From assembly GCA_035633755.1 (NCBI GenBank), contig DASQEH010000173.1:1-64000 (forward strand): a DNA stretch of 64,000 nucleotides, written 5' to 3'. Positions 8,900 to 17,985 of this stretch are shown one piece after another (positions within the stretch are counted from its first letter, which is position 1; each line of letters starts with the position of its first letter). Source of the DNA: DASQEH01 sp035633755 (GTDB lineage Bacteria > Actinomycetota > Actinomycetes > Propionibacteriales > Nocardioidaceae). The position numbers and the translations under genes are program-made. The notes under the pieces are model-generated. The model saw nothing but the letters and a program-made list of their open reading frames with translations, did not search any database and had not been told where the DNA came from.

Positions 8900-9831
8900 C
8901 CGGTCGATCGTACGGCGTGCAGAGCCTGCTCCCGGCGGTCCGGAGCATCGTGCGGCAGCCACCTGATCCGGGGGTCGCGACGGAACCAGGTCGCTTGCCG
9001 GCGAGCGAACCGGCGCGTCGCCCGCACGGTCTCACTGCGAGCCGTTTCCTCGTCGACGGCTCCCGAGAGCATGGCCAGCACCTGTCGGTACCCCAACGCC
9101 CTGCTCGCTGTCCGGCCCTCCCGGAGCCCAGCCCGCTCCAGGCGACGCACCTCGTCGACGAAACCTGCGCGCCACATCCGGGCTACCCGATCGGAGATCC
9201 GCGCGTCCAGGACGTCGGCCGGGACATCGAGGCCGATCTGCACCACGTGCCCGAACGCATAGACATGTTGAGGCAGCGTGGCCCGGAACGGCTTGCCGGT
9301 CAGCTCGACAACCTCCAGCGCCCGAACGATGCGTCGCCCGTTGCCGGGCAGGATGGTGGCGGCCGCCGTTGCGTCAACACTTCTGAGCTTGTCGTGCAGC
9401 CGCTGCGACCCACCCGTGGCCAGCTCGTCCTCCAGACGAGCCCGGATGTCAGGATCCGTCCCGGGAAACTCGAACTCATCGAGCACCGCTCGCAGGTAGA
9501 GCGCCGATCCGCCAACGACGACAGGGGCCACACCGCGCCGACGGCAGTCCGAGATCGCCTCCCTGGCCCAGCCCTGGAACTCGGCGACCGTGGCGGGCTC
9601 GCCGACGTCAAGCACGTCCAGGAGGTGGTGCGGCACACCCCGCCGCGCCTCGAGCGGAAGCTTCGCGGTGCCGATGTCCATGCCGCGGTACAGCTGCATC
9701 GAGTCGGCGTTGACGACTTCGCCACCGATCGACCGGGCTAGCTCGACCGCCAGATCGCTCTTGCCTGCTGCAGTCGCGCCCACCACCGCCACAAGCGGTG
9801 GGACATCCTTCGGGTGCTCGTCGTCGTTCAC
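8896..9831 (-). CDS. miaA: tRNA dimethylallyltransferase
   Basis: The protein has 311 residues. It transfers a dimethylallyl group to N6 of A37 in tRNAs reading codons that begin with U. The P-loop is GATAAGKS (18-25), followed by the family motif ADSMQLYRGMDIGTAK. C-terminal RALGYRQVL and TRRFARRQATWFRRD complete the family signature. It makes the i6A37 substrate of MiaB, encoded 3 kb away. Its stop overlaps the dapF start by 4 bp. Confidence 0.96.
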   Translation of the reverse strand: MNDDEHPKDVPPLVAVVGATAAGKSDLAVELARSIGGEVVNADSMQLYRGMDIGTAKLPLEARRGVPHHLLDVLDVGEPATVAEFQGWAREAISDCRRRGVAPVVVGGSALYLRAVLDEFEFPGTDPDIRARLEDELATGGSQRLHDKLRSVDATAAATILPGNGRRIVRALEVVELTGKPFRATLPQHVYAFGHVVQIGLDVPADVLDARISDRVARMWRAGFVDEVRRLERAGLREGRTASRALGYRQVLAMLSGAVDEETARSETVRATRRFARRQATWFRRDPRIRWLPHDAPDRREQALHAVRSTG

Positions 9832-9867
9832 GTGCCGGGGGTTAGCGCAGAGTCGGCCATCGGTCGC

Positions 9868-11385
9868 TCAGGGCCGGTCAAGGGCGGGGGTTCGCGGAGA
9901 GTCGAGCCAACGGTCGACGAGCGGCTTCAGGTTCTCCCCCGTCTCGGAGCGAAGCCATCGGGTGAACGTGGCGCGGTCAACCGTCGAGTTCCTGTGCTCC
10001 GCAGGCCAGGCCTTGACCAACCTGGCGAATGCGGCTGCACCGATGCGCGACCTGATCGCCTCGAGCATCATGGCGGGTCCGAGGTAGACGTTGAGGTCGC
10101 CGAACTTCTGCGGGTCGAAGTCACCGGGAGGGCCGGAACGGTCGCGGGACTGCTGGTCGAGGGAGCGCCACTGCGCGAGCCCGCCGCCGTACACGACGCG
10201 ACCGGTGTCGCGCTCGTACCACTGCTGCATGTACATGGCCCAGCCCTCGTTGAGCCAGAGCCCTTGCCAGTCGCTGGGCGTCACGCTGTCGCCGTACCAC
10301 TGGTGGGCCAACTCGTGCTGCAGGACGGCATCGGGCCGCTCGACCGCTCCTCGGCTCATGGTGATCATCGTCTGGGTCTCCATGGCACTGGCCCCTCCGA
10401 CGACGACAACCCCGAGAGTGGAGAACGGGTACGGCCCGACATGCCTCTCCAGCCAGGTGAACGCCTTGTTTCCTTCGCGTCTCAGGCCCGGCAGGAGGTC
10501 GGCATCTTGCGGACGCAGCCAGTAGGCGATGCGCATGCCACCGGACGTCTTCGTGAGCGTCCGCGAGTAGTCCCCAACAGCCAGGGTTATCAAGTACGAC
10601 GCCGCTGGCGCGTCGAGTCGCCAGTGGCTGGTGGTCTCGTCTCCGTCGCGGGCCTTCGACACGAGTTCCCCGTTGAAGACGGCAATGGCGCCGTCGTGGG
10701 TGGTGATGCTCGCGTCGTACAACGCCTTGTCTGACGGGTGGTCGTTGACGGCGTACCAGGTGAAGGCTCCGTAAGGCTCTTGGTAGGTATGGACCGAGCC
10801 GTCCGGGTCGACGTTCCACCCGAGTCCCTCCGTCATGTCGGCGCGTCCGCTCGGAGCGGGTGTCGAGCGTGGCGTCCCGGAGTACTCGACGCGAACGGTG
10901 TGGATGGAGTTGGCGTCCAGCGGGCCCGTCTCGATCTCGATGCCATCGATCGCTTGGGCGTAGCTGACCTGCTCGTCGTCCAGCGTCACCTCACTGGCAC
11001 GCAAGGCGCGTGAGAGGTCCAGTCGAATCTGGTCTGTGGGCTGTGCGGCGCGGAATGTGAGTTCCGTCGCTGCAACGAGCCTTGAGCCGTCCCAGTCGAG
11101 TGTCAATGCGTAGTGCAGGGCGTCGACTTCGGGGTTGCTGGTGTCGGGATAGTACGGGTCCTCGACCGGTTGAGACCGTGCGGTACGGAGCAAGGCCAGG
11201 CGGGGCGGTGACATGTCCGAATCCTCGAGAGGCGCTGGCTCTTGGGATGCATCGGAGGTAGACGTGCTTGGGTCGGGCGCCGGAGCCACGGCGCTGGTGT
11301 CCCTTGCCTCGCCGGTGCAGCTGACCAGAAGCGCGGCCACCGTGGCGGCAAGGACAATCTCCAACCTCACGCCCACACCTCCCAT
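9868..11385 (-). CDS. M1-family aminopeptidase-like lipoprotein
   Basis: The protein has 505 residues. The N terminus is a lipoprotein signal (LVSC, lipid cysteine at 23), so it is probably anchored on the outer face of the membrane. It has the M1 gluzincin fold: N-terminal beta domain (about 70-230), catalytic HELAHQWYG (His357, Glu358, His361) and third ligand Glu380 in NEGWAMY. The exopeptidase motif GXMEN appears here as GASAMETQT, slightly different, so substrate choice is uncertain. Extracellular peptide trimming is the likely role. The end lies 36 bp from miaA on the same strand. Confidence 0.88.
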   Translation of the reverse strand: MGGVGVRLEIVLAATVAALLVSCTGEARDTSAVAPAPDPSTSTSDASQEPAPLEDSDMSPPRLALLRTARSQPVEDPYYPDTSNPEVDALHYALTLDWDGSRLVAATELTFRAAQPTDQIRLDLSRALRASEVTLDDEQVSYAQAIDGIEIETGPLDANSIHTVRVEYSGTPRSTPAPSGRADMTEGLGWNVDPDGSVHTYQEPYGAFTWYAVNDHPSDKALYDASITTHDGAIAVFNGELVSKARDGDETTSHWRLDAPAASYLITLAVGDYSRTLTKTSGGMRIAYWLRPQDADLLPGLRREGNKAFTWLERHVGPYPFSTLGVVVVGGASAMETQTMITMSRGAVERPDAVLQHELAHQWYGDSVTPSDWQGLWLNEGWAMYMQQWYERDTGRVVYGGGLAQWRSLDQQSRDRSGPPGDFDPQKFGDLNVYLGPAMMLEAIRSRIGAAAFARLVKAWPAEHRNSTVDRATFTRWLRSETGENLKPLVDRWLDSPRTPALDRP

Positions 11386-11611
11386 GGCATCGAACGCTCA
11401 CCTCAGCGGTGACCGGACGTGGCAACCATAACCGGCGCCTCCTACCAGATCCCCTTCCTGAGGGCCCCGAGACCTTACCTGTGGACACCCCGGACTGTCC
11501 CTGCACCTGCCACTCGAGGCGAGGTGCTGGATGTGTCGTCCTCGTGGAGCACAATGGGATGCACCGTCGGCACAGACCGACGGTCCTACCGCTCGTCAGA
11601 TGGAGGCACAC

Positions 11612-12115
11612 ATGGGATTCCTCGACAAGATCAAGGGCCAAGCCGTCACGTTGAAAGACATGGCCGTCGATACCGCCGTGAAGAACAGCGACAAGATCTC
11701 CGGCGGCCTCGACAAGGCCGGCGAGTTCGCGGACAAGCAGACGAAGGGCAAGTACACCGACAAGATCCAGACCGGCAAGGTGAAAGCCAAGCAGGGCCTG
11801 GAGAAGCTCGAGGCCAAGAACGCATCAGGCGGAGGCAGCAGCTCGGTGCCTCCTGCGTCGACGGAGACGTTCGGGACCACCCCTGCGACCCCTCCCTCAA
11901 CCGAGACGTTCGGGACCACCCCTCCGGCGACTTCCGCTGAGACCTTCGGCACGGCGGAGCCTGCCTACCCGGCACAGGCAGGGGACCTAGGCACCGAGGC
12001 CACCTCACCGCTCCACACGCCGGACACCACGTCCGATCCTGCTGCGGACCCCTTCGGGACTCCTCCTCGGCGCACGTCGGACGACCCGGAGGCCACCCCG
12101 CCGCCACTCTCGTGA
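11612..12115 (+). CDS. Antitoxin-like protein, Rv0909/MT0933 family, with Pro/Thr-rich tail
   Basis: The protein has 167 residues. The first 70 (MGFLDKIKGQA ... KYTDKIQTGK) match the MT0933 antitoxin family: short, Lys/Asp-rich and amphipathic helical. GGAGG at 11602-11606 sits 5 bp before the ATG at 11612, which decides the start over upstream in-frame codons. The C-terminal 90 residues are a low-complexity Pro/Thr/Ser tail with three TETFGT-like repeats, encoded by repeats beginning at 11864, 11903 and 11939. No toxin gene of the Rv0910 (SRPBCC) type is adjacent, so a toxin-antitoxin role is doubtful; it may be a general stress or scaffolding protein. Confidence 0.72.
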   Translation: MGFLDKIKGQAVTLKDMAVDTAVKNSDKISGGLDKAGEFADKQTKGKYTDKIQTGKVKAKQGLEKLEAKNASGGGSSSVPPASTETFGTTPATPPSTETFGTTPPATSAETFGTAEPAYPAQAGDLGTEATSPLHTPDTTSDPAADPFGTPPRRTSDDPEATPPPLS

Positions 12116-12256
12116 GCCCACGCCGTTCTGAGCGGATTCGTCGGGCGCCGGCCACTCCCGTGGCTGGCGCCCGACGCACGCTGCCCGAACTGGAACGGCA
12201 GGCGGTGCCACATCGCGCCGCCTGAACGGTTCTGCCTGGTTCCGGCCGCCTACGTT

Positions 12257-12673
12257 GTGATGCGCCGAGGCGACGAGGTGTTGCTGCAGCTTCGGGCGAA
12301 CACGGGTTACATGGACGGGTACTGGGCCGCTGGGGCCGCGGGGCATGTCGAAGCCGGGGAGTCGGTACTCCAAGCCGCCACACGCGAAGCGCGGGAGGAG
12401 CTCGATGTAGCTATAGCGGTGCGCGACCTCCGGCCGCTGTGCTCGATGCACCGCACGCACGGCAACGGGCGATCGATCGACGAACGCGTCGACTTCTTCT
12501 TCGAGTGCTGGGTGTGGACCGGTCAGCCGCGTCTCGTCGAAGCCGACAAGACAGCGGACCTGCGCTGGTTCGCCTTGGACGGCCTGCCGGAAAACGTCGT
12601 TCCGCACGAGCTCATCGTCCTCGACAGCCTGACCGGTACGCCTCTCGAACCGATCACGACCTACGGCTTCTGA
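12257..12673 (+). CDS. Nudix hydrolase
   Basis: A Nudix box is clear: GHVEAGESVLQAATREAREE, followed by LDV, fits GX5EX7REUXEEXGU. It would coordinate Mg2+ and hydrolyse a nucleoside diphosphate linked to another moiety; the substrate is not predictable. From GTG 12257 it has 138 residues, but family-like sequence (RFCLVPAAYVV) continues in frame upstream to about 12224 with no ATG, GTG or TTG before it. The true start may therefore be upstream, unusual, or lost. It is convergent with miaB. Confidence 0.82.
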   Translation: MMRRGDEVLLQLRANTGYMDGYWAAGAAGHVEAGESVLQAATREAREELDVAIAVRDLRPLCSMHRTHGNGRSIDERVDFFFECWVWTGQPRLVEADKTADLRWFALDGLPENVVPHELIVLDSLTGTPLEPITTYGF

Positions 12674-12804
12674 GCTGCGCGGCACTGGGATCAGCTCGGG
12701 GCCGATCGCACGGCGTCGGTCCTCTGCATAACCTGAGCCCGCCGGCACGTGCGGCTCTTCGTCAGCCGCCAGCCTTGTGCCGCCTGAGGGTAGGTTGCAG
12801 GGAC

Positions 12805-14340
12805 TCAGACTGCTGCCGGAGCCCGGCAGGCAGTCGCCGCCTCCATGGGAGCAGGTACTCCGATCGACGGCAGGCCGAGTGCCACCCCCGACGTCGGCCG
12901 GGCACCTTGGCCCTGGCCTACATCGCCCGCCCTCGTACGCCGCAAGGACGTGATGGGTACGTCCGAGACGAGGTGGTGCGGCGCGGCGTAGGTGATCGTC
13001 GCCGTCACCACGTCGCCCGGACGCACTGGGCGACCGTCGAAGCGGTCCAAGGGGCCGGGGGTGAAGTGCACCAGCCGGTTATCGCGAGCACGGCCGGACA
13101 GGCGCTCGGTGGACGAGTCCTTGCGACCCTCGCCGGTGGACACGAGGATCTCGACGTCCTGTCCCTCGAACCGCTGATTCTCCTGCCAGGAGATGTCGTT
13201 CACGAGGTCAACGAGACGCTGGTAACGCTCTTGGACGATGTCGCGGGGAAGCTGCCCGTCCATGCTCGCCGCAGGAGTGCCCGGCCGCTGGGAGTACAAG
13301 AAGGTGTAGGCACCGCTGAACCTCGCCGCCCGGACGACGTCAAGCGTGTCCGCGAAGTCTGCTTCGGTCTCCCCTGGGAAGCCGACGATGATGTCCGTCG
13401 TGATTGCCGCCTCCGGAATCGCGGCGCGGACCCGCTGGAGGATGTCGAGGTAACGATCTCGCCGGTAGGACCGTCTCATCGCCTTGAGTATCGGATTGGA
13501 ACCGGACTGCAGGGGCATGTGGAGTTGAGGCATGACGTTGGGTGTCTCCGCCATGGCGGCGATCACGTCGTCAGTGAAGTCACGCGGGTGTGGCGAGGTG
13601 AATCGCACCCGCTCCAGACCGTCGATGTCACCGCAGGCCCGCAGCAGCTTGCCGAAGGCGAGTCGGTCACCGAAGCCAACGCCGTAGGAATTGACGTTCT
13701 GGCCGAGCAGCGTCACCTCGATGACGCCATCAGCGACCAACGCCTGAATCTCGGCGAGGACGTCGCCTGGTCGGCGATCCTTCTCGGTGCCGCGCAGAGA
13801 TGGCACGATGCAGAACGTGCACCTGTTGTTGCATCCGACGCTGATGGCGACCCAGGCCGAGTAGCCGGACTCACGCCTGGCCGGCAATGTCGACGGAAAG
13901 ACCTCGAGTGAGTCGAGGATCTCGATCTGGGCCTCCTGAGCGACCCTCGCTCGCTCGAGCAGGACCGGCAGGGATCCGACGTTGTGCGTCCCGAAGACCA
14001 CGTCGACCCACGGAGCCCGACGGGTGATCTCGGCACGGTCCTTTTGCGCGAGGCACCCACCGACGGCGATCTGCATCCCGGGACGCTCGGCCTTGACGGG
14101 TGCGAGATGTCCGAGGTTGCCGTACAGCCGGTTGTCGGCGTTCTCCCGTACGGCGCAGGTGTTGAACACGACAACATCCGGGCGGTCCTCGGACTGCGCC
14201 CGCTCGTATCCGGCACCCTCGAGCAGGCCGGCGATCCGCTCGGAGTCGTGCACGTTCATCTGGCAGCCGTATGTGCGCACCTCGTACGTGCGTACCCCCG
14301 CAGTCCGGACTGCGGTCGCGTCATCCGTCAGCTCGTCCAT
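12805..14340 (-). CDS. miaB: tRNA-2-methylthio-N6-dimethylallyladenosine synthase
   Basis: The protein has 511 residues and is a radical-SAM methylthiotransferase that adds the 2-methylthio group to i6A37 of tRNA. The N-terminal UPF0004 domain has auxiliary cluster cysteines Cys26, Cys62 and Cys96. The radical-SAM cluster is CNNRCTFC (Cys170, Cys174, Cys177). A TRAM domain (about 390-450) would bind tRNA. The last 60 residues are extra and Ala/Gly-rich. It uses the product of MiaA. Confidence 0.96.
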   Translation of the reverse strand: MDELTDDATAVRTAGVRTYEVRTYGCQMNVHDSERIAGLLEGAGYERAQSEDRPDVVVFNTCAVRENADNRLYGNLGHLAPVKAERPGMQIAVGGCLAQKDRAEITRRAPWVDVVFGTHNVGSLPVLLERARVAQEAQIEILDSLEVFPSTLPARRESGYSAWVAISVGCNNRCTFCIVPSLRGTEKDRRPGDVLAEIQALVADGVIEVTLLGQNVNSYGVGFGDRLAFGKLLRACGDIDGLERVRFTSPHPRDFTDDVIAAMAETPNVMPQLHMPLQSGSNPILKAMRRSYRRDRYLDILQRVRAAIPEAAITTDIIVGFPGETEADFADTLDVVRAARFSGAYTFLYSQRPGTPAASMDGQLPRDIVQERYQRLVDLVNDISWQENQRFEGQDVEILVSTGEGRKDSSTERLSGRARDNRLVHFTPGPLDRFDGRPVRPGDVVTATITYAAPHHLVSDVPITSLRRTRAGDVGQGQGARPTSGVALGLPSIGVPAPMEAATACRAPAAV

Positions 14341-14398
14341 AACTCGACAAGTATGACGGACCGTCGGGCGAGCCGAGGCGCGCTCTCACCCGCAGGAC

Positions 14399-15544
14399 TT
14401 AGACCACGACGACGGGGTGACGAACGACGGCCCAGAAGAGGTAGCCCTCATTGTTGAACGGGACCGTATCGGGCTGGGTCCGACCCAACGTGTCAGTGGC
14501 TCTGGCCAACACATGGTGTTCGCCAGCCGCGGTCGGCACCCAGGGCACCTCCCAACGGGCCCAGGCGTTACGAGAGCTCGGCCCCTGGAGCTGCGTGGGC
14601 TCCCACGTCGCGCCACCGTCCAGGCTCACCTCGACATGTTCGATCGCCGCCGCTCCCGACCACGACCTGCCTACGAGGATGACCGGTTCACCCAACGGGA
14701 GGACCGCCCGCCACGCAAGCTCGAACGCACTCCGCACCGGTACTTCGGTCAGGGGTGGCGAGTCAGGCGGATAGTCGCCTCCGGTCATCCGGTACCAGTA
14801 CGTGTTCCATGGCGACCTGAGCGCCTTGGTCGAGACCTCGAGCTCGCCGAGCCACTTGATGCTGGCGATTCCTACCCACCCTGGAACTAGCAGCCTCAGC
14901 GGGAAGCCGTGGTCAGGCGGGAGCGCCTCACCGTTCATCTCGAGCACGAGCAAGCAGTCCTCGAGAGCCTTGGCTACCGGAATTGGGCGACGGACGCGCC
15001 CGTGATTGATGCCGCCATGGATGTACGGATCATCCAACCCGGTCGCCATCACGTCACGGGCGTCCGGACGCAACCCGGCATGCTGCAACACAGATGACAG
15101 GCGAACGCCGCCCCACGTCGCCATTCCAACCCCGCCTAGTAACCACGGCGTTCCGGGAACAGTCATGCCCTGCTGGATATCGAACAGCGCGCGCCCGTTG
15201 CCGGTGCACTCCAACAGGGAGGTCACTCGCTGCGAAGGCAGAGCCGCGATGTCGTCGAGCGACATCAGCAGCGGTTCGTCACGGGTAGGTGCACCCGCCA
15301 GCCCGTCACCGAACACTCGGAGTCGGTAGCTGGCCGCGTCGATCAGCGGCGTGCGGGTGTGGTTGCGCACGAAGAACCGGTCATTCTCCGTCGCGAAGCG
15401 CTGGTTCTCGGCGGACTCCCACCTCATCTCCGCGTTGTTGTCGTGGTCGATGAAGAGCTCCGCGGGCCGCGGTTTGACGATCCTCGCTGCACCGCCACGT
15501 TCGCCGTCGGAACCGTCCGCTGCCGCTGGGCGCTGACCGTCCAT
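14399..15544 (-). CDS. Sulfite-oxidase-family molybdopterin oxidoreductase
   Basis: The protein has 381 residues from the ATG at 15544. The molybdopterin-binding domain (about 50-240) contains LLECTGNGR, whose Cys113 should ligate molybdenum, and a GGVGMATWGGVRLS motif. A Mo-co dimerisation domain (about 265-375) follows, with the typical VEVSLDGGATW strand. It may oxidise sulfite or act as another SoxC/sulfite-dehydrogenase-like enzyme; the electron partner is not adjacent. No Tat or Sec signal is seen. The frame stays open upstream to 15721, but that part has no family similarity. No strong ribosome binding site marks the start. Confidence 0.85.
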   Translation of the reverse strand: MDGQRPAAADGSDGERGGAARIVKPRPAELFIDHDNNAEMRWESAENQRFATENDRFFVRNHTRTPLIDAASYRLRVFGDGLAGAPTRDEPLLMSLDDIAALPSQRVTSLLECTGNGRALFDIQQGMTVPGTPWLLGGVGMATWGGVRLSSVLQHAGLRPDARDVMATGLDDPYIHGGINHGRVRRPIPVAKALEDCLLVLEMNGEALPPDHGFPLRLLVPGWVGIASIKWLGELEVSTKALRSPWNTYWYRMTGGDYPPDSPPLTEVPVRSAFELAWRAVLPLGEPVILVGRSWSGAAAIEHVEVSLDGGATWEPTQLQGPSSRNAWARWEVPWVPTAAGEHHVLARATDTLGRTQPDTVPFNNEGYLFWAVVRHPVVVV

Positions 15545-15722
15545 CTCGGGAGGGTATACCGCCGATCCTGCCGCAGGCCGCGGATGTTGCTGATCCCGTG
15601 TCGCCGTCCAGGAATGGCCCTGCAGCATCCCGTGCGAGCCACGCCAGCCAGGCGTCGACTGCTCCACCGGAGAGCCGATGCGCGTGGTCGTCGATAGTTT
15701 GCCCACCACCCTGGTCCACACC

Positions 15723-15739
15723 CCGGGGCAGGACCCCGG
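15723..15739 (-). terminator. Candidate terminator after recX
   Basis: CCGGGG-CAGGA-CCCCGG forms a perfect GC-rich 6-bp stem 6 nt past the recX stop. There is no T-run. Confidence 0.4.
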
Positions 15740-15745
15740 ACCGGC

Positions 15746-16333
15746 TCAGTCGACCGGGTCGCCGCTCTGAACGGACTCGCCAGCCCGAGGTTCAGGGTAA
15801 GCCTGCTCATCGGCTGCCACAGCGTCCTTGACCACAGACATGCACACGTCGGGCGGATAGCCCTTGCGCGCCAGCAGGCCCGCGAGGCGCCGCATGCGCT
15901 TGTGTGGATCCAGCCCTCGAGTCGTCCGCAGCTTCCGCTGCACGATGGCGCGGGCCAACTCCACCTCATGGTCGGTGTCGATCGCAGCCACGCTCTGTCT
16001 GACCAGCTCCTCGTCCACGCCCTTACGACGCAGCTCCGACGCCAGCGCACGCCGTGCCAGGCCACGAGTCGACTGTCGGGACTCGATCCAGGCCGTTGCG
16101 AACGCCTTGTCGTCGATGAGCCCGACCTCTTCGAAGCGATCAAGTACTGCGGTGGCTACCTCAGGCGGCACGTTCTTGGCGGCCAGGACCTCAGCGAGCT
16201 CATGCCGCGAGCGGGCCTGGGCAGTCAGCTTGTTGAGCACGATCGTCCGTGCCACCGAGGCCGGATCCGCCGGTGCCCCAAGGTCGGCCCCGACGTCGCG
16301 CGGCTCTTCACGAACGCGTCCAGGCCGGGCCAT
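15746..16333 (-). CDS. recX: RecX, RecA regulator
   Basis: The protein has 195 residues. It consists of three-helix RecX repeats (for example NKLTAQARSRHELAEVLAAK and VGLIDDKAFATAWIESR). RecX binds the RecA filament and limits strand exchange and coprotease activity. The start ATG shares one base with the recA stop (TGATG), so the two are translationally coupled. Confidence 0.95.
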   Translation of the reverse strand: MARPGRVREEPRDVGADLGAPADPASVARTIVLNKLTAQARSRHELAEVLAAKNVPPEVATAVLDRFEEVGLIDDKAFATAWIESRQSTRGLARRALASELRRKGVDEELVRQSVAAIDTDHEVELARAIVQRKLRTTRGLDPHKRMRRLAGLLARKGYPPDVCMSVVKDAVAADEQAYPEPRAGESVQSGDPVD

Positions 16334-17388
16334 CAGAAGTCGATGTTGGTCGGTTCGATCGCGGCTCCGAGGGAGCTGTCAGCCTCGACCGTCGCGCCGA
16401 TCCCCAGCTTCTCCAAGATGCGCTTCTCGAGCTCGTTGGCCAGATCGGGATTGTCACGCAGGAAGGTGCGGGAGTTCTCCTTGCCCTGTCCGAGCTGGTC
16501 GCCTTCGTAGGTGTACCAAGCGCCTGCTTTGCGCACGAGTCCCGCTTCGACCCCGACGTCGATGAGACCACCCTCACGACTAATGCCTTGGCCGTACATG
16601 ATGTCGAACTCGGCCTGCTTGAACGGAGGTGCGCACTTGTTCTTCACAACCTTGATCCGAGTGCGGTTGCCGACGAAGTCGGTGCCGTCCTTGAGGCTCT
16701 CGATACGGCGCACGTCGAGTCGGACGGATGAGTAGAACTTGAGCGCGCGGCCACCGGTCGTCGTCTCGGGACTGCCGAACATGACGCCGATCTTCTCGCG
16801 TAGCTGGTTGATGAAGATCATTGTCGTGCCCGAGTTGCTCAAGGCGCCGGTCAACTTGCGGAGGGCCTGGCTCATGAGCCGTGCCTGCAGGCCGACATGG
16901 GAGTCGCCCATCTCACCCTCGATCTCGGCCCGAGGCACCAAGGCCGCGACGGAGTCGATCACGATGATGTCGAGTGCACCCGACCGGATGAGCATGTCGG
17001 CGATCTCGAGTGCCTGCTCGCCGCTGTCGGGCTGAGAGACGAGTAGCGCGTCAGTGTCGACCCCTAACTTCTGCGCATAGTCGGGATCCAGCGCATGCTC
17101 AGCGTCGATGAACGCCGCGATACCGCCCAGCCGTTGGGCGTTGGCAACCGCGTGCAGGGCTACCGTTGTCTTGCCGGACGACTCCGGGCCGTAGATCTCG
17201 ACGACGCGGCCGCGAGGCAGCCCGCCGATGCCGAGGGCGATATCGAGGGCGATCGACCCGGTCGGGATGACTTCGACCGGAGCACGGCCTTGGTCTCCCA
17301 ACCGCATCACCGACCCCTTGCCGTGGGACCGCTCGATCTGCGCGAGGGCGTTGTCGAGAGCCTTTGAACGATCTGCTGCTGGAGACAT
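16333..17388 (-). CDS. recA: RecA recombinase
   Basis: The protein has 351 residues. Walker A is GPESSGKT (67-74), and the MAW motif, L1 and L2 loops and the INQLREKIGVMFGSPETT segment are all intact. It catalyses strand exchange and activates LexA self-cleavage. No intein is present, unlike in M. tuberculosis. Two regulatory sites lie upstream: a RecA-NDp (PafBC-type) promoter motif at 17446-17468 and a LexA box at 17534-17549. Confidence 0.98.
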   Translation of the reverse strand: MSPAADRSKALDNALAQIERSHGKGSVMRLGDQGRAPVEVIPTGSIALDIALGIGGLPRGRVVEIYGPESSGKTTVALHAVANAQRLGGIAAFIDAEHALDPDYAQKLGVDTDALLVSQPDSGEQALEIADMLIRSGALDIIVIDSVAALVPRAEIEGEMGDSHVGLQARLMSQALRKLTGALSNSGTTMIFINQLREKIGVMFGSPETTTGGRALKFYSSVRLDVRRIESLKDGTDFVGNRTRIKVVKNKCAPPFKQAEFDIMYGQGISREGGLIDVGVEAGLVRKAGAWYTYEGDQLGQGKENSRTFLRDNPDLANELEKRILEKLGIGATVEADSSLGAAIEPTNIDF

Positions 17389-17445
17389 CGGGCCATCCGT
17401 TACGTATGTGGGGCTGCAACCCCAGATTTTCGCTGACAGGACAAG

Positions 17446-17468
17446 ACGCTAGAGGTGCGCACCGACAA
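17446..17468 (-). promoter_or_regulatory. RecA-NDp promoter (PafBC-dependent type)
   Basis: On the minus strand, TTGTCGGTG is followed by 8 nt and then TAGCGT, exactly the TTGTCRGTG-N8-TANNNT consensus of the LexA-independent DNA-damage promoter first defined at mycobacterial recA and bound by PafBC. It sits about 58 nt before the recA start. Confidence 0.85.
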
Positions 17469-17533
17469 ACCGTGGGATCGTGAACGACTTGGGGACAGCA
17501 GCGCGGAGTCTCAACGGGTGTGAACAACCTAGC

Positions 17534-17549
17534 CCGAACATGTGTTCGA
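17534..17549. promoter_or_regulatory. LexA (SOS) box upstream of recA
   Basis: CCGAACATGTGTTCGA matches CGAAC-N4-GTTCG exactly. It lies 146 bp before the recA start and upstream of the RecA-NDp motif. Confidence 0.85.
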
Positions 17550-17620
17550 ACAAGGCCGACACGCCGACGGGCCACCGCCAGCTCACCGCGTCGTCCCGGG
17601 CGGCGTCGACCGGGAGACTC

Positions 17621-17815
17621 TCACCGGTCTCGCGCCGGCAGCTCGAGTACTTTCCACACCTCTCGCCAGACTCGCTTGGCGTCCCATCCAGCGTCGAGTG
17701 CCTCAATCACGGTCATTCCGTCGAGTCCAGCGATCGCCTGCTCCTTGGCCCACGTGCGTGCATACGCCGAACCGAGCGCGGCCTCCATCCGAGCCCAGAA
17801 CTCCGTGTGTCGCAC
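17621..17815 (-). CDS. DUF3046 protein
   Basis: The protein has 64 residues and begins MRHTEFWARMEAALGSAY and ends VWREVWKVLELPARDR, which is the whole length of the DUF3046 family, an actinobacterial family of unknown function usually encoded next to recA. A GTG start with GAGGAG 5 bp upstream supports the limits. It lies on the recA strand, 232 bp upstream of recA. It is predicted to be helical, soluble and cytoplasmic. Confidence 0.9.
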   Translation of the reverse strand: MRHTEFWARMEAALGSAYARTWAKEQAIAGLDGMTVIEALDAGWDAKRVWREVWKVLELPARDR

Positions 17816-17985
17816 CGCGCTCCTCGCTCTCTCCTCGGTAGCCGTCGCCGGTCAGGACGCCTGGTTCACCATCAGGCGAGCAGCGCCCCAGCGTACGTCG
17901 GCGGGGCCCTTTCGGATATCGACGCCGGCCGGAGTCGCACCGGTCCCGGTCGACCCGCCGATACGCCGATGTGCCGTCCGCCGAG

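Noticed and set aside
17816..17985. Possible small gene between DUF3046 and the ABC permease
   Set aside because: The minus-strand frame here (ending RLMVNQAS) has no clear start signal or known family.
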